Positions 1 to 48,929 are shown, numbered from the stretch's first letter. The stretch is DNA of 64,000 nucleotides from Elephas maximus indicus (GCF_024166365.1 NC_064821.1:107428349-107492348), one strand, 5' to 3'. Numbers and translations: made by a program. The notes: generated from the sequence alone by a model not told the origin.

Positions 1-884
1 CTTACCAGGGCATGCTGTTACTTTGAAGCCTGCCAAGTTCAGACTCTTCAACAAACTTAACATCTATGTTAAGTACTTAATATAGTGAGTTATCAATAAA
101 CAGTAGCTCTTAAGATTATTTTAACCCCTGGGACTTCAGCCCCAGAAACCACTGGTAGGTTCCAGAGGGCATTTCTGTGCCCATTCCTGCCTGTAGCCCT
201 AGCTCAGAATGCTCTCCCCACCTCTCAGCTGGTGAACTTCTATTCATGCTTCAAGACTCAGCTCAGCTCTGGCTGAGCTGACCTCCTTGGGTCCTATATC
301 TGTCCGCCACTATGCTGTGAGTGCTTTAAAGCCCAGGTCATACATGACTGTGTCTGGCACTGAGGTGGCTTCTTAACTGTTGCTGACCTGAGTTGTTGCT
401 CCCCTCCTTTCTTGGCCCCCAGCCCCCGCCTTGGACTTTTGACTCTTTTCCTCTGATTCCTGGGATTGAATCCTGGAAGGTAAACCCTACCCCCTGGTAA
501 TGTCTTGCCTGCATCACAATCTACCTGCCTGCCTGTCTAGACCTCTGAACTATGAGGGCTGGATGCCCTATTTCCCCACCTACGAAGCTCTGTCCTATTC
601 ACACAGAGACCCAGGACACCCTGTTGTAAAACCCCAGGGGGTACTATTGTGTTCTCCGTGAATGGCAACTCCCAGAGCACAATTGTAGAAGGCACCATTC
701 AGTAGAACACAATGAGATGGTGCTACCTTGAGTTGTGTAATGGCAGTGACCTTGCCAGGTGGGCCAGTGTCAGTTGTAGCTGCAGACACCCTTCTGGCTA
801 GCAGTGCCCCTTCAGACACTGTTCCTTCTCTGACTTGCTGCCCTGCTAGCACCTTTCTTTTCCATTCACCGCTCCTAGCTGGAA
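1..884. other. Intergenic, mostly unique; L2-like fragment
   Basis: About 190-380 resembles a decayed L2 end (wording like 'cttcaagactcagctcag'). The rest shows nothing recognisable. Small open frames on both strands at 595-991 have no family features. Confidence 0.4.
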
Positions 885-1165
885 GGGCTCTGGTGATGCA
901 GTGGTTAAGCACTCAGCTGCTAACCAAAAGGTTGGCATTTCAAATTCACCAGATGCTCCTAGGAGAAAGATGTGGCAGTCTGCTTCCATAAAGACTACAG
1001 CCTTGGAAACCCTATAGGGAAGCTCTGCTCTGTCCTATAGGATTGCTATGAGTTGGAAGCTAACTGAAAGGTCAGCAGTTTGAATCCTCTAGCCCTGTGA
1101 GGCAGTTCTACTCTGCTCTATAGGGTCACTATGAGTTTAAATTGACTCGAAGGCACACAAACACC
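885..1165 (+). repeat. AfroSINE, chimeric double copy
   Basis: Head 'gctctggtgatgcagtggtt' and a complete body up to 'gctatgagttgga', then a second partial copy restarting at 'gctaactgaaaggtcagcag' and ending 'tgactcgaagg'. The structure suggests one copy inserted in or fused to another. Confidence 0.85.
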
Positions 1166-1171
1166 ACAGTT

Positions 1172-1399
1172 GGACCAGAAGGAGCCCTGATGGTGCAGTA
1201 GTTAAAATGCTCGGCTGCTAACTAAAAAGTCGGTAGTTCAAATCTCACAGTCACTCTATGGGAGAGAGATGTAGCAGTCTGCTTCTGTAAAGATTTACAG
1301 CCTTGGAAGCCTGATGGGGGCAGTTCTATTCTGTCATATAGGGTTGCTATGAGTCGGAATAGATTGGACGGCAATGGATTTGAGATTTATTTGGTTTAG
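1172..1399 (+). repeat. AfroSINE
   Basis: Full-length copy of the tRNA-derived SINE with the longer middle ('ggagagagatgtagcagtct') and a tail ending in a TTTGGTTT-like run. Confidence 0.9.
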
Positions 1400-2480
1400 C
1401 TGGACCAGGCTAGACCTTACCCAGAAACCAAGTGTGCTGAATGGGGAGTGTGTGGGGCTTGCGGGTGGTGCAGGGAGTGGAAGGGGAAGAGGAAGTGGAT
1501 AATAAAGAGCATCTCTTTTTATATCTCTCAAGTTGGGAACCCATTGAAAGATAAAACGACAGACAGGTTTACTGATCAACTTTATTACAGATTACACATG
1601 AAAGGAGGACATGGCTTAGACACACAATGCACATTCTAAGGCTTGGCCAGCAGTGTCCCCTCACCAGGGACAGGCCTGCTCTGCTGAACTGACAAGGGGT
1701 GGAGAGAAGACCAAAGAAGACCAGTTTGAGTCCTATCCACAGCAGATAGAACAGAGACAGGGCTTGAGCCTTGCTCCTCTTGCTCCCAAGCTCACTGATG
1801 AGGTGTGTCCTCCTCTTTCCCTGAGCACTGGGGGGTGGGGGGAGGGGCTCCTGAGGACAGTTTCCTCCCCATAGTTTTCCCTCCTGGGGAAAAGAGCGGA
1901 AATTCCCTTACCACTAAGGCAACATGAGGACTGGGGAATGTGCCCTAATACACAATAGAACAGTTCTGTTTGCTTCAGAGCAAAGGCCCAGGAACCGTTT
2001 CCAGGTCTCACAGAGCACAGAAGTGGGATGGGGTGGGGGACGTGGAGACTGGGCAGAGTGAAGTCAGGTGGGGGACCCCCCCTCAGACACTGGCTGGTCT
2101 CCACTTCCAGGCCCATCTGTTTCCACCGTAGGAGGGGAGTGAAGGAATTGATTTGGAGCTGTAGGGAATTCTCTCCTTGGGGGGCAACAGAAGCTGCATA
2201 TGGTTCAGACCACCAATGCCCTGGATGGAAAGCAACTTTATTCTCCAGGAATGCTGAGCATGTGGGCATCCCAACTCCTCAGCTGTTTCAGTCCCTCACA
2301 CTCTGCCTGTTTATCTCCTCTGTCCTGCGGCTACCCAGCAGGACTTGTAGGTCAGCTGATGACTTAATGCTGGGTCCCTTAAACATCTTTGTTCTGGTAG
2401 CAGAGTCCATCCACTGCTCCAGACACCCTCCTCCCAGTTGGAGTTATGGACAAGAGAAAAAGAAGAGCTCTGGACAGGCA
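1400..2480. other. Intergenic unique sequence
   Basis: GC-richer than the flanks, with AATAAA signals on the minus strand at 1581 and 2237 and no recognised repeat. It looks like the 3' part of a non-coding or unrecognised transcript; open frames here have no domain features. Confidence 0.35.
1581..1586 (-). terminator. Polyadenylation-like site of unknown transcript
   Basis: Minus-strand AATAAAGTTGATCAG is followed by a T/GT-rich stretch (TGTCTGTCGTTTT). It lies 9 kb beyond the KANK4 stop, so it is unlikely to belong to that gene. A second AATAAAGTTG is at 2242-2233. Confidence 0.3.
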
Positions 2481-2484
2481 GTGG

Positions 2485-2627
2485 AATGTAGTCATAGAGC
2501 CAGATCTCCTGGCTTTAAATCCTGTATCTGCTGTTTCCTAGCTGCATGGCCTTGAATGGTTACTTAACCTCTCTGTGCTTCAGTTTCCTAATACGTAAAA
2601 CAGGTAATTATAGTACCTATGTCTTGG
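2485..2627 (+). repeat. MIR
   Basis: Contains the MIR core wording 'cctagctgcatggccttgaa' and 'cagtttcctaa', ending where an AfroSINE begins. Confidence 0.8.
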
Positions 2628-2818
2628 CTCAAGGGTTATGCGTTCAGTTGCTAAATGAAAGGTTGGCAGTTTGAACCTACCCAGTGGCCCTGCGAGAGAA
2701 AGACTCATCAATCTGCTTCCTTAAAGATTATAGCCAAGAAAACCCGATGGGGGGTTCTCCTCTGTCACATGAGGTTGCTGTGAGTTGGAGTCAACCTGAC
2801 AGCACCCAACAACAACAG
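2628..2818 (+). repeat. AfroSINE (5' truncated)
   Basis: Starts in the head and runs to 'gacagcacccaacaacaaca', a tail type shared with other copies in the window. Confidence 0.85.
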
Positions 2819-3400
2819 CCTGCTATGAATTTAATTATTTTCCCCCAGAAGTTATATTGAAGTCCTAGCCCCTGTACCTGTGAATATGACCCTGTTTGGA
2901 AATATGGGGTTCTTTTGTTATGTAGGAAACCGTAGTGGCATAGTGGTTAAGTGCTACAGTTGCTAACCAAAGGATCAACAGTTCAAATCCACCAGAAGCT
3001 CCTTGGAAACTCTATGGGGCAGTTCTACTCTGTCCTATATGGTTGCTATAAGCCGGAATCGATTTGAAGGCAACTTTTTTTTGTTGCTGTTGTTATTTTA
3101 ATGAGCCCATATCGGATTAGGGTGGGTCCTAAACCTAACCCCTTCTAAGTGGTGTCTTATAAAAAGGAAAAACAGACACACACAGGAAGAAGCACCATGT
3201 GACCTGGGAGACAGATGGATATAAAAGCAGCAAAGTAACACCAAGGATTGCCGGTAGACATAAGGGACTAGAAGAAAGACCCATAGAAGGATTTGATGTG
3301 GCCAAGACCCTCCAAAACTGTAAGACAATACATTCTAACCTTTAAAGCTGCCCACTTGTAGTATTTTTTTGTTACAGCAGACTAGGTAACTAAAACAATA
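2819..3400 (+). repeat. MaLR-type (MLT1-like) solo LTR with nested SINE
   Basis: Starts 'tatgaatttaatt', contains 'gaagtcctagcccctgtacc', 'tcggattagggtgggtcct' and 'aaaactgtaagacaatac', ending 'cagactaggtaactaa'. An AfroSINE interrupts it at about 2924-3090. It is an old LTR with no coding part. Confidence 0.75.
2924..3090 (+). repeat. AfroSINE nested in LTR
   Basis: Head 'ggaaaccgtagtggcatagt', body through 'gctataagccggaatcg', T-rich tail. Confidence 0.85.
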
Positions 3401-3520
3401 TCTTATAGAGTCATTGTGAGGGGTAAATGAGTTCATACACACGAAGCCCTTAAGACTAGTGCCTGAGCAGGACTAAGTACTCAGTAAAGACGAGCTTCTA
3501 TTTTTATGGAGCTGAGGCTG
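3400..3520 (+). repeat. MIR 3' half
   Basis: 'cattgtgaggggtaaatgag ... agtgcctgagcag' matches the MIR 3' region. Confidence 0.6.
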
Positions 3521-3559
3521 GGAAAAAGGATCAAACAGCCAGGGAAAATGGGAAGTACA

Positions 3560-3760
3560 CTACTGTATAGTGAGCACCTGCCAGATGGGCCAAACCCTAT
3601 GCTGGGTGCTTGATCCAGCTGAATGTTTACAAGATGGAGGAGGAACTATTATTGCCCATTTTACAGATCAAGAGCTTGAGCAGTCATGTGGCCCAGCTGA
3701 GATTCAATACCTGTGAGATCTGATTCCAGTCACCATGGACTTGGTTGCCTCCCACCATAA
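3560..3760 (-). repeat. MIR
   Basis: Reverse MIR wording: 'gagcacctgccag', 'cccattttacagatcaagag', then 'gattcaata'. Confidence 0.65.
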
Positions 3761-3859
3761 ACAAGTAGACTAAGTATGGAATTCAAAAGTAGGTATGTAC
3801 TGGTGCCTTAGGAAAGAAACAAGGGGGTTGCTCTGGTGAAGCCAGGAAGTTCTTGTTCC

Positions 3860-4325
3860 ATTTCTGTGTTATGTGTCAACATGGCTAGACTATAGTTCCC
3901 AATGTTTTGGCCAAACACTAGCTACTGTCAAGTAGTTACATGTGATCAAATCAGTTGGCCTTGGGGTAGAGCAGATTACCTTTCTTGAAATGTAATGTAA
4001 TGTAACATAATGTAACTGCATGTAATGTAATTACTTTCCATATTGTAAGATAATCCATCAGTTGAGGTCTTATCAGTGTAGGGTGGACCCTAAGTCTTGT
4101 CACTTCTGGGTTGTAAAACACCGGAATAGTCACAGACACATGAACACATAGGGAAAGACAGATGACATGCGAGGATTGTCTACAAGCAAAGGAACATCAA
4201 GGATCTCTGGCAGATACCAGGAGAGAGGCTTACAGAAGGAATTGACACAGCTAAGACTTTGATTTGGGCTTAGCCTCCAGAACATTAAAGTCACCCACTT
4301 GTACTAGTAACTAAGACAGTGTCCC
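3860..4325 (+). repeat. LTR-like interspersed element with pentamer expansion
   Basis: Begins 'tgttatgtgtcaacatggct' and ends 'acccacttgtactagtaact', resembling the reverse of the elements at 59490, 61200 and 63628. Inside it a TGTAA pentamer is repeated. Confidence 0.55.
3989..4033 (+). repeat. Imperfect (TGTAA)n
   Basis: Repeated 'tgtaa' units, several in register, separated by small changes. Confidence 0.8.
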
Positions 4326-5680
4326 TGCCCTGCTTTGCTCTAAACATCTGCTTCATTCTCTCTGGCTGAACAGTCATAACGTTTTTGCTCCTCAGTCCAC
4401 GAGACTGAACCTGGCCACGAGCAGCTGCTGTTAAAGCCCAGACAATCAGAAAGGAGACTGAATCACTCTCCTAAATCCCAGCTCCACAATTCCTGGGAAG
4501 GGACCTGATTGGCCCAGGTAACATCCAGTGTCCATCCTTAGATGACCAGGGGTCAAGGTTTCTTGTAGGAACATGGCAGACCCTGCTGCAGTTGAGTGGG
4601 GACAGAAAGGGAAATTCCTAGGAAATGCATACCTGGCAGACAGCTCAATGGGTGTCTACTATCTAGGCTTATTCTTCTATTTGTTCTCAATCTTTTGTCT
4701 ACCTCATAGCTTCTCCTTGCTCATACATACTTTCAACCTGTCTCAACAGTTACGCACCCAAACTCTCTCCCTCTCTCTATGCCTCACACCACCTCATGTT
4801 TTCTCTCTCTTTTCACTCCATAACCATAACCCACTGCTATTGTCTGAAACTCTATGTGTTTCTCCATTCAAATTCCTCAGGTAATTCCATCGTCTTGCTC
4901 ATAGTTCCATACCAGGCCATTTCACAGGCACTGATTTTCTTGGGAACTGGCTACCTTGTGGTACAAAGCCTGTGTCCAGGAATCTGCTAGAGCAACATAT
5001 TAGGTTATAACTTCTGCAGGGCTGTGGGCTGGTGATTTCACTGTGTGCCATGAACAGAGACCAGCACTGTAAGGAGATATCCATTATACCTTCTCTAGCC
5101 ATTGAAAGGATGCTCCTTCTGAAAGGCCTTCCCAGGCTTTTCCACCCAGGCCCGTCCTTCACTGAAATCCACACACCCATCCACTCACCTGAGACCGCCA
5201 TGGATGCTGAGTGTGCTGAGTGTCCAACTCCTACTGAAACATAGATTGAGGTGTACATTGGTTTAGAGAAGTTAGAAGATTATTGCTCATGTATCAGTTG
5301 AGAAATAAGCAATTCAGAGCAGATATGGCACCTTCACGGTGTTGGGCACCTAAGCTTTTTCTGATTTGCTGGTCTATCACCCCTAGAGTGTTGACCTCAT
5401 CTTTACGGGTCAAGAGATTCACCACCATGTTCCAGCCAGTGGGAAGGGAGAAATGCATTTCTCCAGCCCTTTAAATGCAGAAGCTGGAGTTTGCATACAT
5501 CACTTCCACTCACGTACTATCAGCCAGAACTTAGTGATGTGGCCACATCAAGCTGCAGTGGGGGCTAGGAAATGGAGTCTCTATTCTGATGGCCACATGT
5601 CTAACTAAAAATTGGGGGTTCCATTACTAAAGCGGAAGGAAAGAATGAATGTTGGGGACAATGGTGCTACCATTCTCTTG
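4326..5680. other. Intergenic, no recognised feature
   Basis: AT-rich pyrimidine runs near 4740-4800. Overlapping open frames have no domain signature. Confidence 0.4.
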
Positions 5681-6500
5681 TCAATCATATTTGACCCTTC
5701 TCCGGCATCCAGTTTGTCACCAAATCCTGGCATATCCCCATGTCTGACGCCTTTCCTATAGGGCCTCATCCTTTATCCCCACTGGTACCACCGTGGCCTG
5801 GGCCCTTACTTTTTTATAACCAGTGTCTCATGAGAATTCCCTGCCTCATCCCCTTGCCTCTAGCCTCTCCTCCAGTTTCTCCCAAGCAAGTTGTTTCTAC
5901 GATCATTCTAAAGTGCAAATCTGGCTCTATTGTTTAAAATTTTTCAGTGGCTCCCCACTGCCCACAGGGGTGCGATTTTTACTGCAGATTTTTAAATCAC
6001 TGAAATCACATGCAAATTTTGCATTTTTCTGAAGAGAGTTTCAGATTCTCAAAGGGGTCTGTGATCCCACCTGAAGTTCAAACTCAAGTCGAAATTCCTA
6101 TTCTTGACATATAAGGCTTCTCAGGACACAGCTCCCAGCTTCCCTCTCAAATATCCTCTCCAGTCACTTTTCCCATGCAGCCCAAACTGAAGTCATTCTG
6201 AAATTCTCTCCATTCCCTGGACATGCCACGCCTTCTCACACTTCACATATTTATGTCTGCTGTTCTATCTGCAATGCTCTGGCAAACTCCTACACATCCT
6301 TACGGCTGAGGTCAACAACCACCTCCTCTGCGAGACTTCCTTTACTCCCTCTGGCCAAGTCAGTCTCCACAGCACTATTCAGACCTTCATCGTTTATCAC
6401 ATTACGAAGTCATTGTAGGCTTACATCTGTCTTGTCCGCCAAACCATGAACTCTGGAACTCAGACATTGAATAGATAGTCTACAAATGTTTGTTGAATAG
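5680..6500 (+). repeat. L2 LINE 3' region
   Basis: Recognisable phrases include 'cagtggctccccactgccca', 'cctcctctgcgagacttcct' and the tail 'aaatgtttgttgaatagatg'. Confidence 0.8.
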
Positions 6501-6529
6501 ATGTCATTCATGCTCAAAAAAACTAGAAT

Positions 6530-7037
6530 GCTCTTTCTAAAATGTAAACCTAACTGTTGATTTCTGCATTCCTATTTTCTTCAAGGCCAAACTTGTTACC
6601 GGAACTTTCTCTCTGCCCTTATCTTACAATATTTCCCTTTCCTACTCCAGAAAGACTGAACTTCTTTTAATGCTCCAAATTAATGCTGCTTCTTGTCTTG
6701 GGGTTTTGTACATGATTCTCCCTCTGCCTGGAACTTTCTCTTGCTCCTCTTTGCCTGGCTAACTCCTACTCCTATTCTTCATAGCTTAAATATCCCTCCA
6801 GGAAGCCTTCCTGAACATTCTCCCCCCTTAGACTAGGCCAAATAGTCCACTTACTCATCCCCATAGCACCCTGCACTCCCACAGTCCCTGTACTTTCCTG
6901 TTCTCAATATACATCACCCTGTGTCATAATGACTTGTCTTTCTTCCCTGCTAAACTATAAGCTCTGTCTCTATCTTGCCCACCAATATATCTCCAGCCCC
7001 CAATACAGTAGTACTTGGAAGAGAGTAGGTACCTAAT
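6530..7037 (+). repeat. L2 LINE 3' region, second copy
   Basis: 'tctgcctggaactttctctt', 'tggctaactcctactcctat', 'ccaggaagccttcctgaac'. The tail resumes after the SINE at 7038-7195 as 'aaatatgtgctaaatgaat'. Confidence 0.8.
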
Positions 7038-7195
7038 GGAGCCCTGGTAACACAGTGGTTAACAGCTCAGCTGCTAACCAAAAGGTTGGCAGTTTGAATC
7101 CACCAGCTGCTCTTTGGAAACCCTATGGGGCAGTTCTACTCTGTACTATAGGAACACTGAGTTGGAATCAACTTGGCGGTAATGGATTTGGTTCT
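7038..7195 (+). repeat. AfroSINE
   Basis: Near-consensus copy inserted at the 3' end of the second L2. Confidence 0.93.
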
Positions 7196-7234
7196 TAGGA
7201 AGCTAATAAATATGTGCTAAATGAATGTTAGATA

Positions 7235-8165
7235 AATGAATCTCTCAGTCTTAAATCTGACTTCCAATAGCTCTCCGTTGCTTTTAGAATAAAGTGAACA
7301 TTCCTTATGTATTAGTTTCCTAAGGCTGTCATAACAAAATACCACAAAGTGGGTGGCTTATAAGAAGAGAAATTTGTTGTCTTACAGTCTGGAGGCTAGA
7401 AGTCCAAATCAGGGTATTGGTCACGTTGATTCCTTCTGCTCCATGCCCTTTTCCTACCTTCTGGTGGTGGCTCATGGAAATCCTTGCTGTTCCTTGACTA
7501 ACAGCTACATCTGTGTCCATTATCACATGGCTGTCCTTCCTCTGTCTCTGTGTATTTCTTTTTAATGAGGATACCAGTCACATAGAATTAGAACCCACCC
7601 TACTCCAGTATAACCTCATGTCAACTGATAACTTCAATGACCCTAATTCCAATTAAGGCCACATTCACAGGTACAGAGGTTGTGACTTCAACATATCTTT
7701 CCGGGGGACACAATTCAGTCCATAACACCTTACCATGGTTTTCAGGGCACTTTATGATCTTGTTCATGTCTTTTCAGTTTCTCTCTTCCAAATCCACCCT
7801 TTGAACTCAACGTCTCATTAAAATTCTATACAGCAGTCCTATTAAACTGAATGAAGGTTCCCAAATACTTGCTCTCCTTTCAGCCTTGGCAGGACTGTTC
7901 TCTTTGCGTGGCACACTCTCGCCTCTCCTCATGTTTCACTCTTCCTTTTTCTGGCTAACGACCACTAATCTTTCAGTTTTCAGTTCAGATGCCACTTCCT
8001 CCAGGAAGCCTCCCCTGACTTCCTAAGACCCCCTGTTCTACTTCTTACCATTCTGTTTACTCAAGTAGATGGTGAGGTGACAGAATGTACTGTGCTTACT
8101 ATGATGTCTTTAATGTGGCTCAGTGCCTGCACAGAGTGGGCACTCCGTAAATATTGGTGGCATCA
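7235..8165 (+). repeat. L2 LINE, third copy, split by an LTR
   Basis: Fragments 7235-7310 and 7735-8165 join as one L2 ('ccacttcctccaggaagcct'; tail 'gtgggcactccgtaaatatt'). Confidence 0.7.
7312..7733 (-). repeat. MaLR-type (MLT1-like) solo LTR
   Basis: Reads 'attagtttcctaaggctgtc' at one end and 'ggggacacaattcagtccat' at the other, the reverse of the MLT1-type wording. It is inserted in an L2. Confidence 0.75.
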
Positions 8166-8719
8166 GCAATGTTGCCTGGTCTTATTCTTTACCATTGTAT
8201 GTGTGTTTTGTCTCCCAAAGCACCATGAAGGTATTGAGGAGGATAAAAAAATCTGAGGTCTTTCCAGACCTGAGCTTGGTTCTGGACTCCAGGAAGCCTG
8301 ATTTATGTTGTTTGAAGGCTTTGCTGTGCTAGGCACTTGACAAATGTGTTAATCAGAGGGGTCTTGGTTTAAGGTCCTGGAAAGATGGAATTTGGGATCA
8401 TGTAGAAGAGGTCATTGCTATTTTCTAAAAGCTAGTGCTGGGAGCAGTGTTAGGCAGGTGTTCAATAGATACTTGTTGAATGATTTCTAGAGCTGTAAGA
8501 GAGTAACAGGGTGGAAAAGGGGGCTGGGGAGCTGTATGTTGTACTTGATCATCTCACCAAGTCTGGGCTCAGACACCCCCATGGAATGAAATGGCTATAA
8601 GGGATGAGATCATGTGTTCTTATTTCAAACTCAAGATTAAAAGTGTTAAAAATCTTAGAAAGGATGGACAAAATCTTTTTGATAAAGGTGAGTAGTAGTC
8701 TTCAAGCTCTAGGAAGACC
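8166..8719. other. Intergenic, mostly unique
   Basis: Only an L2/MIR-like tail near 8425-8485 ('ttcaatagatacttgttgaa'). Confidence 0.4.
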
Positions 8720-8737
8720 AGTTTGACTCATGAGAGA

Positions 8738-8747
8738 TTTATTTATT
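8738..8747 (-). terminator. Candidate KANK4 poly(A) signal (distal)
   Basis: Two overlapping AATAAA hexamers (AATAAATAAA) on the minus strand about 1.94 kb past the stop codon. The downstream GT-rich element is weak. Confidence 0.4.
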
Positions 8748-8959
8748 CTTTTTAAAGTGACCCAATGAAAGCTGCCACCCTCCTGTAAGATACAGAACGA
8801 GACCCTTAACTGGCAACATAGGGCACGGACCCCCTGTTGCTGTCTGCAGAGATGCAACGGCCAACAAGACTTGCACTACAGGCTCCCCAGAACCAAGAGC
8901 AGAGAAGTGCAAGAAAACATTGAGACAGATGATGGAGAGACAGCTTTTTAATACACAAA

Positions 8960-9140
8960 CGGTAAGGCTAGGTCTGAGCCTTGCTCCTCAAAGTGTGGTC
9001 CTCCCTGGCTCAGCAGCATCAGCGTCAGCATCCCCTGGGAGCTGGTTAGAAACACAGAATCTCAGGTCTCACTCAGCCCCATTGTATTCTAACAAGATCA
9101 CGATTTGTATTCACACAAACGATAGAGAAGCACTGGGCTA
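8960..9140 (-). mobile_element. MER5-like hAT MITE in the 3' UTR region
   Basis: 'ctcctcaaagtgtggtcctc', 'agcatcagcgtcagcatccc' and 'gagaagcactgggctagaa' are MER5A/B phrases. It is non-autonomous with no ORF. Confidence 0.75.
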
Positions 9141-9145
9141 GAACA

Positions 9146-9151
9146 TTTATT
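9146..9151 (-). terminator. Candidate KANK4 poly(A) signal (proximal)
   Basis: AATAAA on the minus strand, followed about 25-35 bases on by a GT-rich stretch (GTTTGTGTG) that could serve as the downstream element. That stretch lies in a MER5-like repeat. Confidence 0.4.
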
Positions 9152-9384
9152 AATGTAGTTTTTTGCGCTTAAATGTGTTTTGAGGTCAAAATAAATCCAT
9201 TTAAAGCACTTTCAGCTCATTATTTGCTCCATTTTCTGCACCCCTGAGCAGCGCCATCACGTCAGTGTTGGTGCCCTGGGACGCTGAGCCTTTCTTATGA
9301 ATCCCAGCGGCATAAAGCAGTTTGCGGCACCGTGTCTCTAGACAGCCTTTCAGGATTACAAATTGGATTCCAAAACATCCGATA

Positions 9385-9560
9385 GCTATTCTTTGTGCAA
9401 CAGCCCCAGAAGGTAGGTTGTATGATGATTTCTGTTTTCAGAGATGATGAAATTGGGGCCCAGAGAAGTTTAGTGACTCACCAACGGCACAAAGCAAATT
9501 GGCATGCCAGCCACAGTGAGAACTCAAATCTTTCGAGTTTTCAGTGTGAGGCTTTCCAAA
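9385..9560 (-). repeat. MIR-like
   Basis: 'agatgatgaaattggggccc' followed by the reverse MIR core. Confidence 0.5.
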
Positions 9561-10680
9561 CTTTGATGCCTTTCCTTTTCGTAAAAGGGGACATTCACGG
9601 AAGAGAATTTTAGAACAATTTCTTAGATAACCTGTGGGAGCTACTGAATATGAGCCATGCACATGTGGGCCCCAAGGAATATGGAAGCTTAAGGAAGTCT
9701 TTTCCAATGGAACGAGATGTCAGCCCAGGGCAGGCCCCTCCCTTCCTTCCCCACTCCCACAGTCCTGCTGCAGCCTGGCGAGAAAGCTCAACAGTCAGGA
9801 GCCACCAGCAGACATTTGCTCATGGGTGCTATGAAAGGAGAGGACCAGGGATTACCATGAGGATACGGAGGAAACCAGGTGGCTTCTAGGTGACAGTAAT
9901 CTGTCCCCAGGAGGAAGCTCACTCAGATTGATGTTTTTTTGGCCAGGTTGAAGTAGCTGATATAACTGGACTCCGCCTAAATATATTGTGGTGTGCTTCA
10001 CTGGACTGGATTTCCTAGTTAATTCCATTTCTCTGCAGCACACTGAACCTTCTCCTTAACTCAGAAATGGTCAAGACCTTATAGCTGGCGTTGACATCAA
10101 TGTGCTTTTCTGAACTTAAGATTTCTCTATTGACCCCATCTAAACGAAGCCCCCAAAGGGGACTTATTCAGTTTTACCATCTGTGTGGTGATTTTCACAG
10201 AGTCCTCGAGAAAATGATTGCTTAAACCCCTTCCCCATCTTCTGTAGACATGCATATTCAATGGGACATATTTGTGTATAATTGATTAAAAAACAAAAAA
10301 GACGGTGTGCTTTAAAATTCCATGTAAAAAATATTGCTTTTCTAATGTGCTCCTGCCTGCCCGCTTGCCACACTGTGCTACAGAGGGGAGAGTCAAGAGG
10401 AATTCACGTCTGAAGATGTTTGGGATTTTTAGATGACACCGATGAACCCTGCACCTTGCACCATGCTCTGAAGCCCGTGTAGTTTCGGGGCTTGGCCTCA
10501 GGCAAAAACTACAAAGCATCCTAATGAGCAGAATTATACACCAGGAATGTATGCGCATATTTGACATAGTTTCTTCTTTTGAGGGGCGGCCCTTGGCTAT
10601 GACCCCTGCCCTCTCCAAGGGTGAGGGAGGAGTTCAGAGAAGGCGCCTTTTGTTTCCTTTGGCCAGTTCTTCCGAAGCCC

Positions 10681-48841
<38,161 letters not shown>

Positions 48842-48857
<16 letters not shown>

Positions 48858-48929
48858 CTTAAGGAAAGCTGACCATTAGTCTCTCAGGCACTCTTCATCC
48901 GATGAGTCTGTGGGGTTGATCTGAGAGTT
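48842..48929 (-). CDS. KANK4: KANK4 exon 2: 5' UTR end and start codon
   Basis: The acceptor is a good pyrimidine tract ending ttcttccag at 48930-48931, so the exon starts at 48929. The first 72 bases are leader and the coding part is ATG GAG AAA ACA GAT G (48857-48842), giving MEKTD plus the first base of codon 6. The donor is GGTATG just after 48842. The next exon opens with CC AAA GAC CAG, so the junction reads MEKTDAKDQ, the start expected for KANK4. The start has a strong Kozak context (A at -3, G at +4). Two short upstream ORFs lie in the leader. The exon is too small to stand out as an open frame and was found by matching the expected start peptide and splice sites. Confidence 0.92.
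48858..48929 (-). promoter_or_regulatory. KANK4 5' leader with two upstream ORFs
   Basis: Within the exon 2 leader, uORF1 is ATG AAG AGT GCC TGA (48898-48884, four codons) and uORF2 is ATG GTC AGC TTT CCT TAA (48876-48859, five codons). uORF2 stops one base before the KANK4 start codon. Neither overlaps the main frame. Such an arrangement commonly lowers translation and permits reinitiation; that consequence is inferred, the ORFs are seen. Confidence 0.6.

Larger units (their letters stand above)
8720..10680 (-). other. KANK4 3' UTR (end uncertain)
   Basis: The region below the stop codon is largely unique sequence, with an old MIR (about 9385-9560) and a MER5-like element (about 8960-9140). 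Candidate poly(A) signals on the minus strand are AATAAA at 9151-9146 and the overlapping pair AATAAATAAA at 8747-8738; ATTAAA occurs near 8946. The farther pair would give a 3' UTR of about 1.95 kb, near the length I expect for the human transcript. Which is used cannot be decided from the sequence. Confidence 0.5.

Noticed and set aside
595..991. Overlapping open frames on both strands
   Set aside because: No domain features, no conservation evidence visible, and one enters an AfroSINE.
1733..2269. A 178-codon minus-strand open frame
   Set aside because: Low-complexity proline/serine content with no family resemblance; more likely untranslated sequence near the poly(A)-like site.
2028..2555. 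A 175-codon open frame as a gene
   Set aside because: It has no recognisable domain, its 3' part runs into a MIR, and no splice or initiation context supports it.
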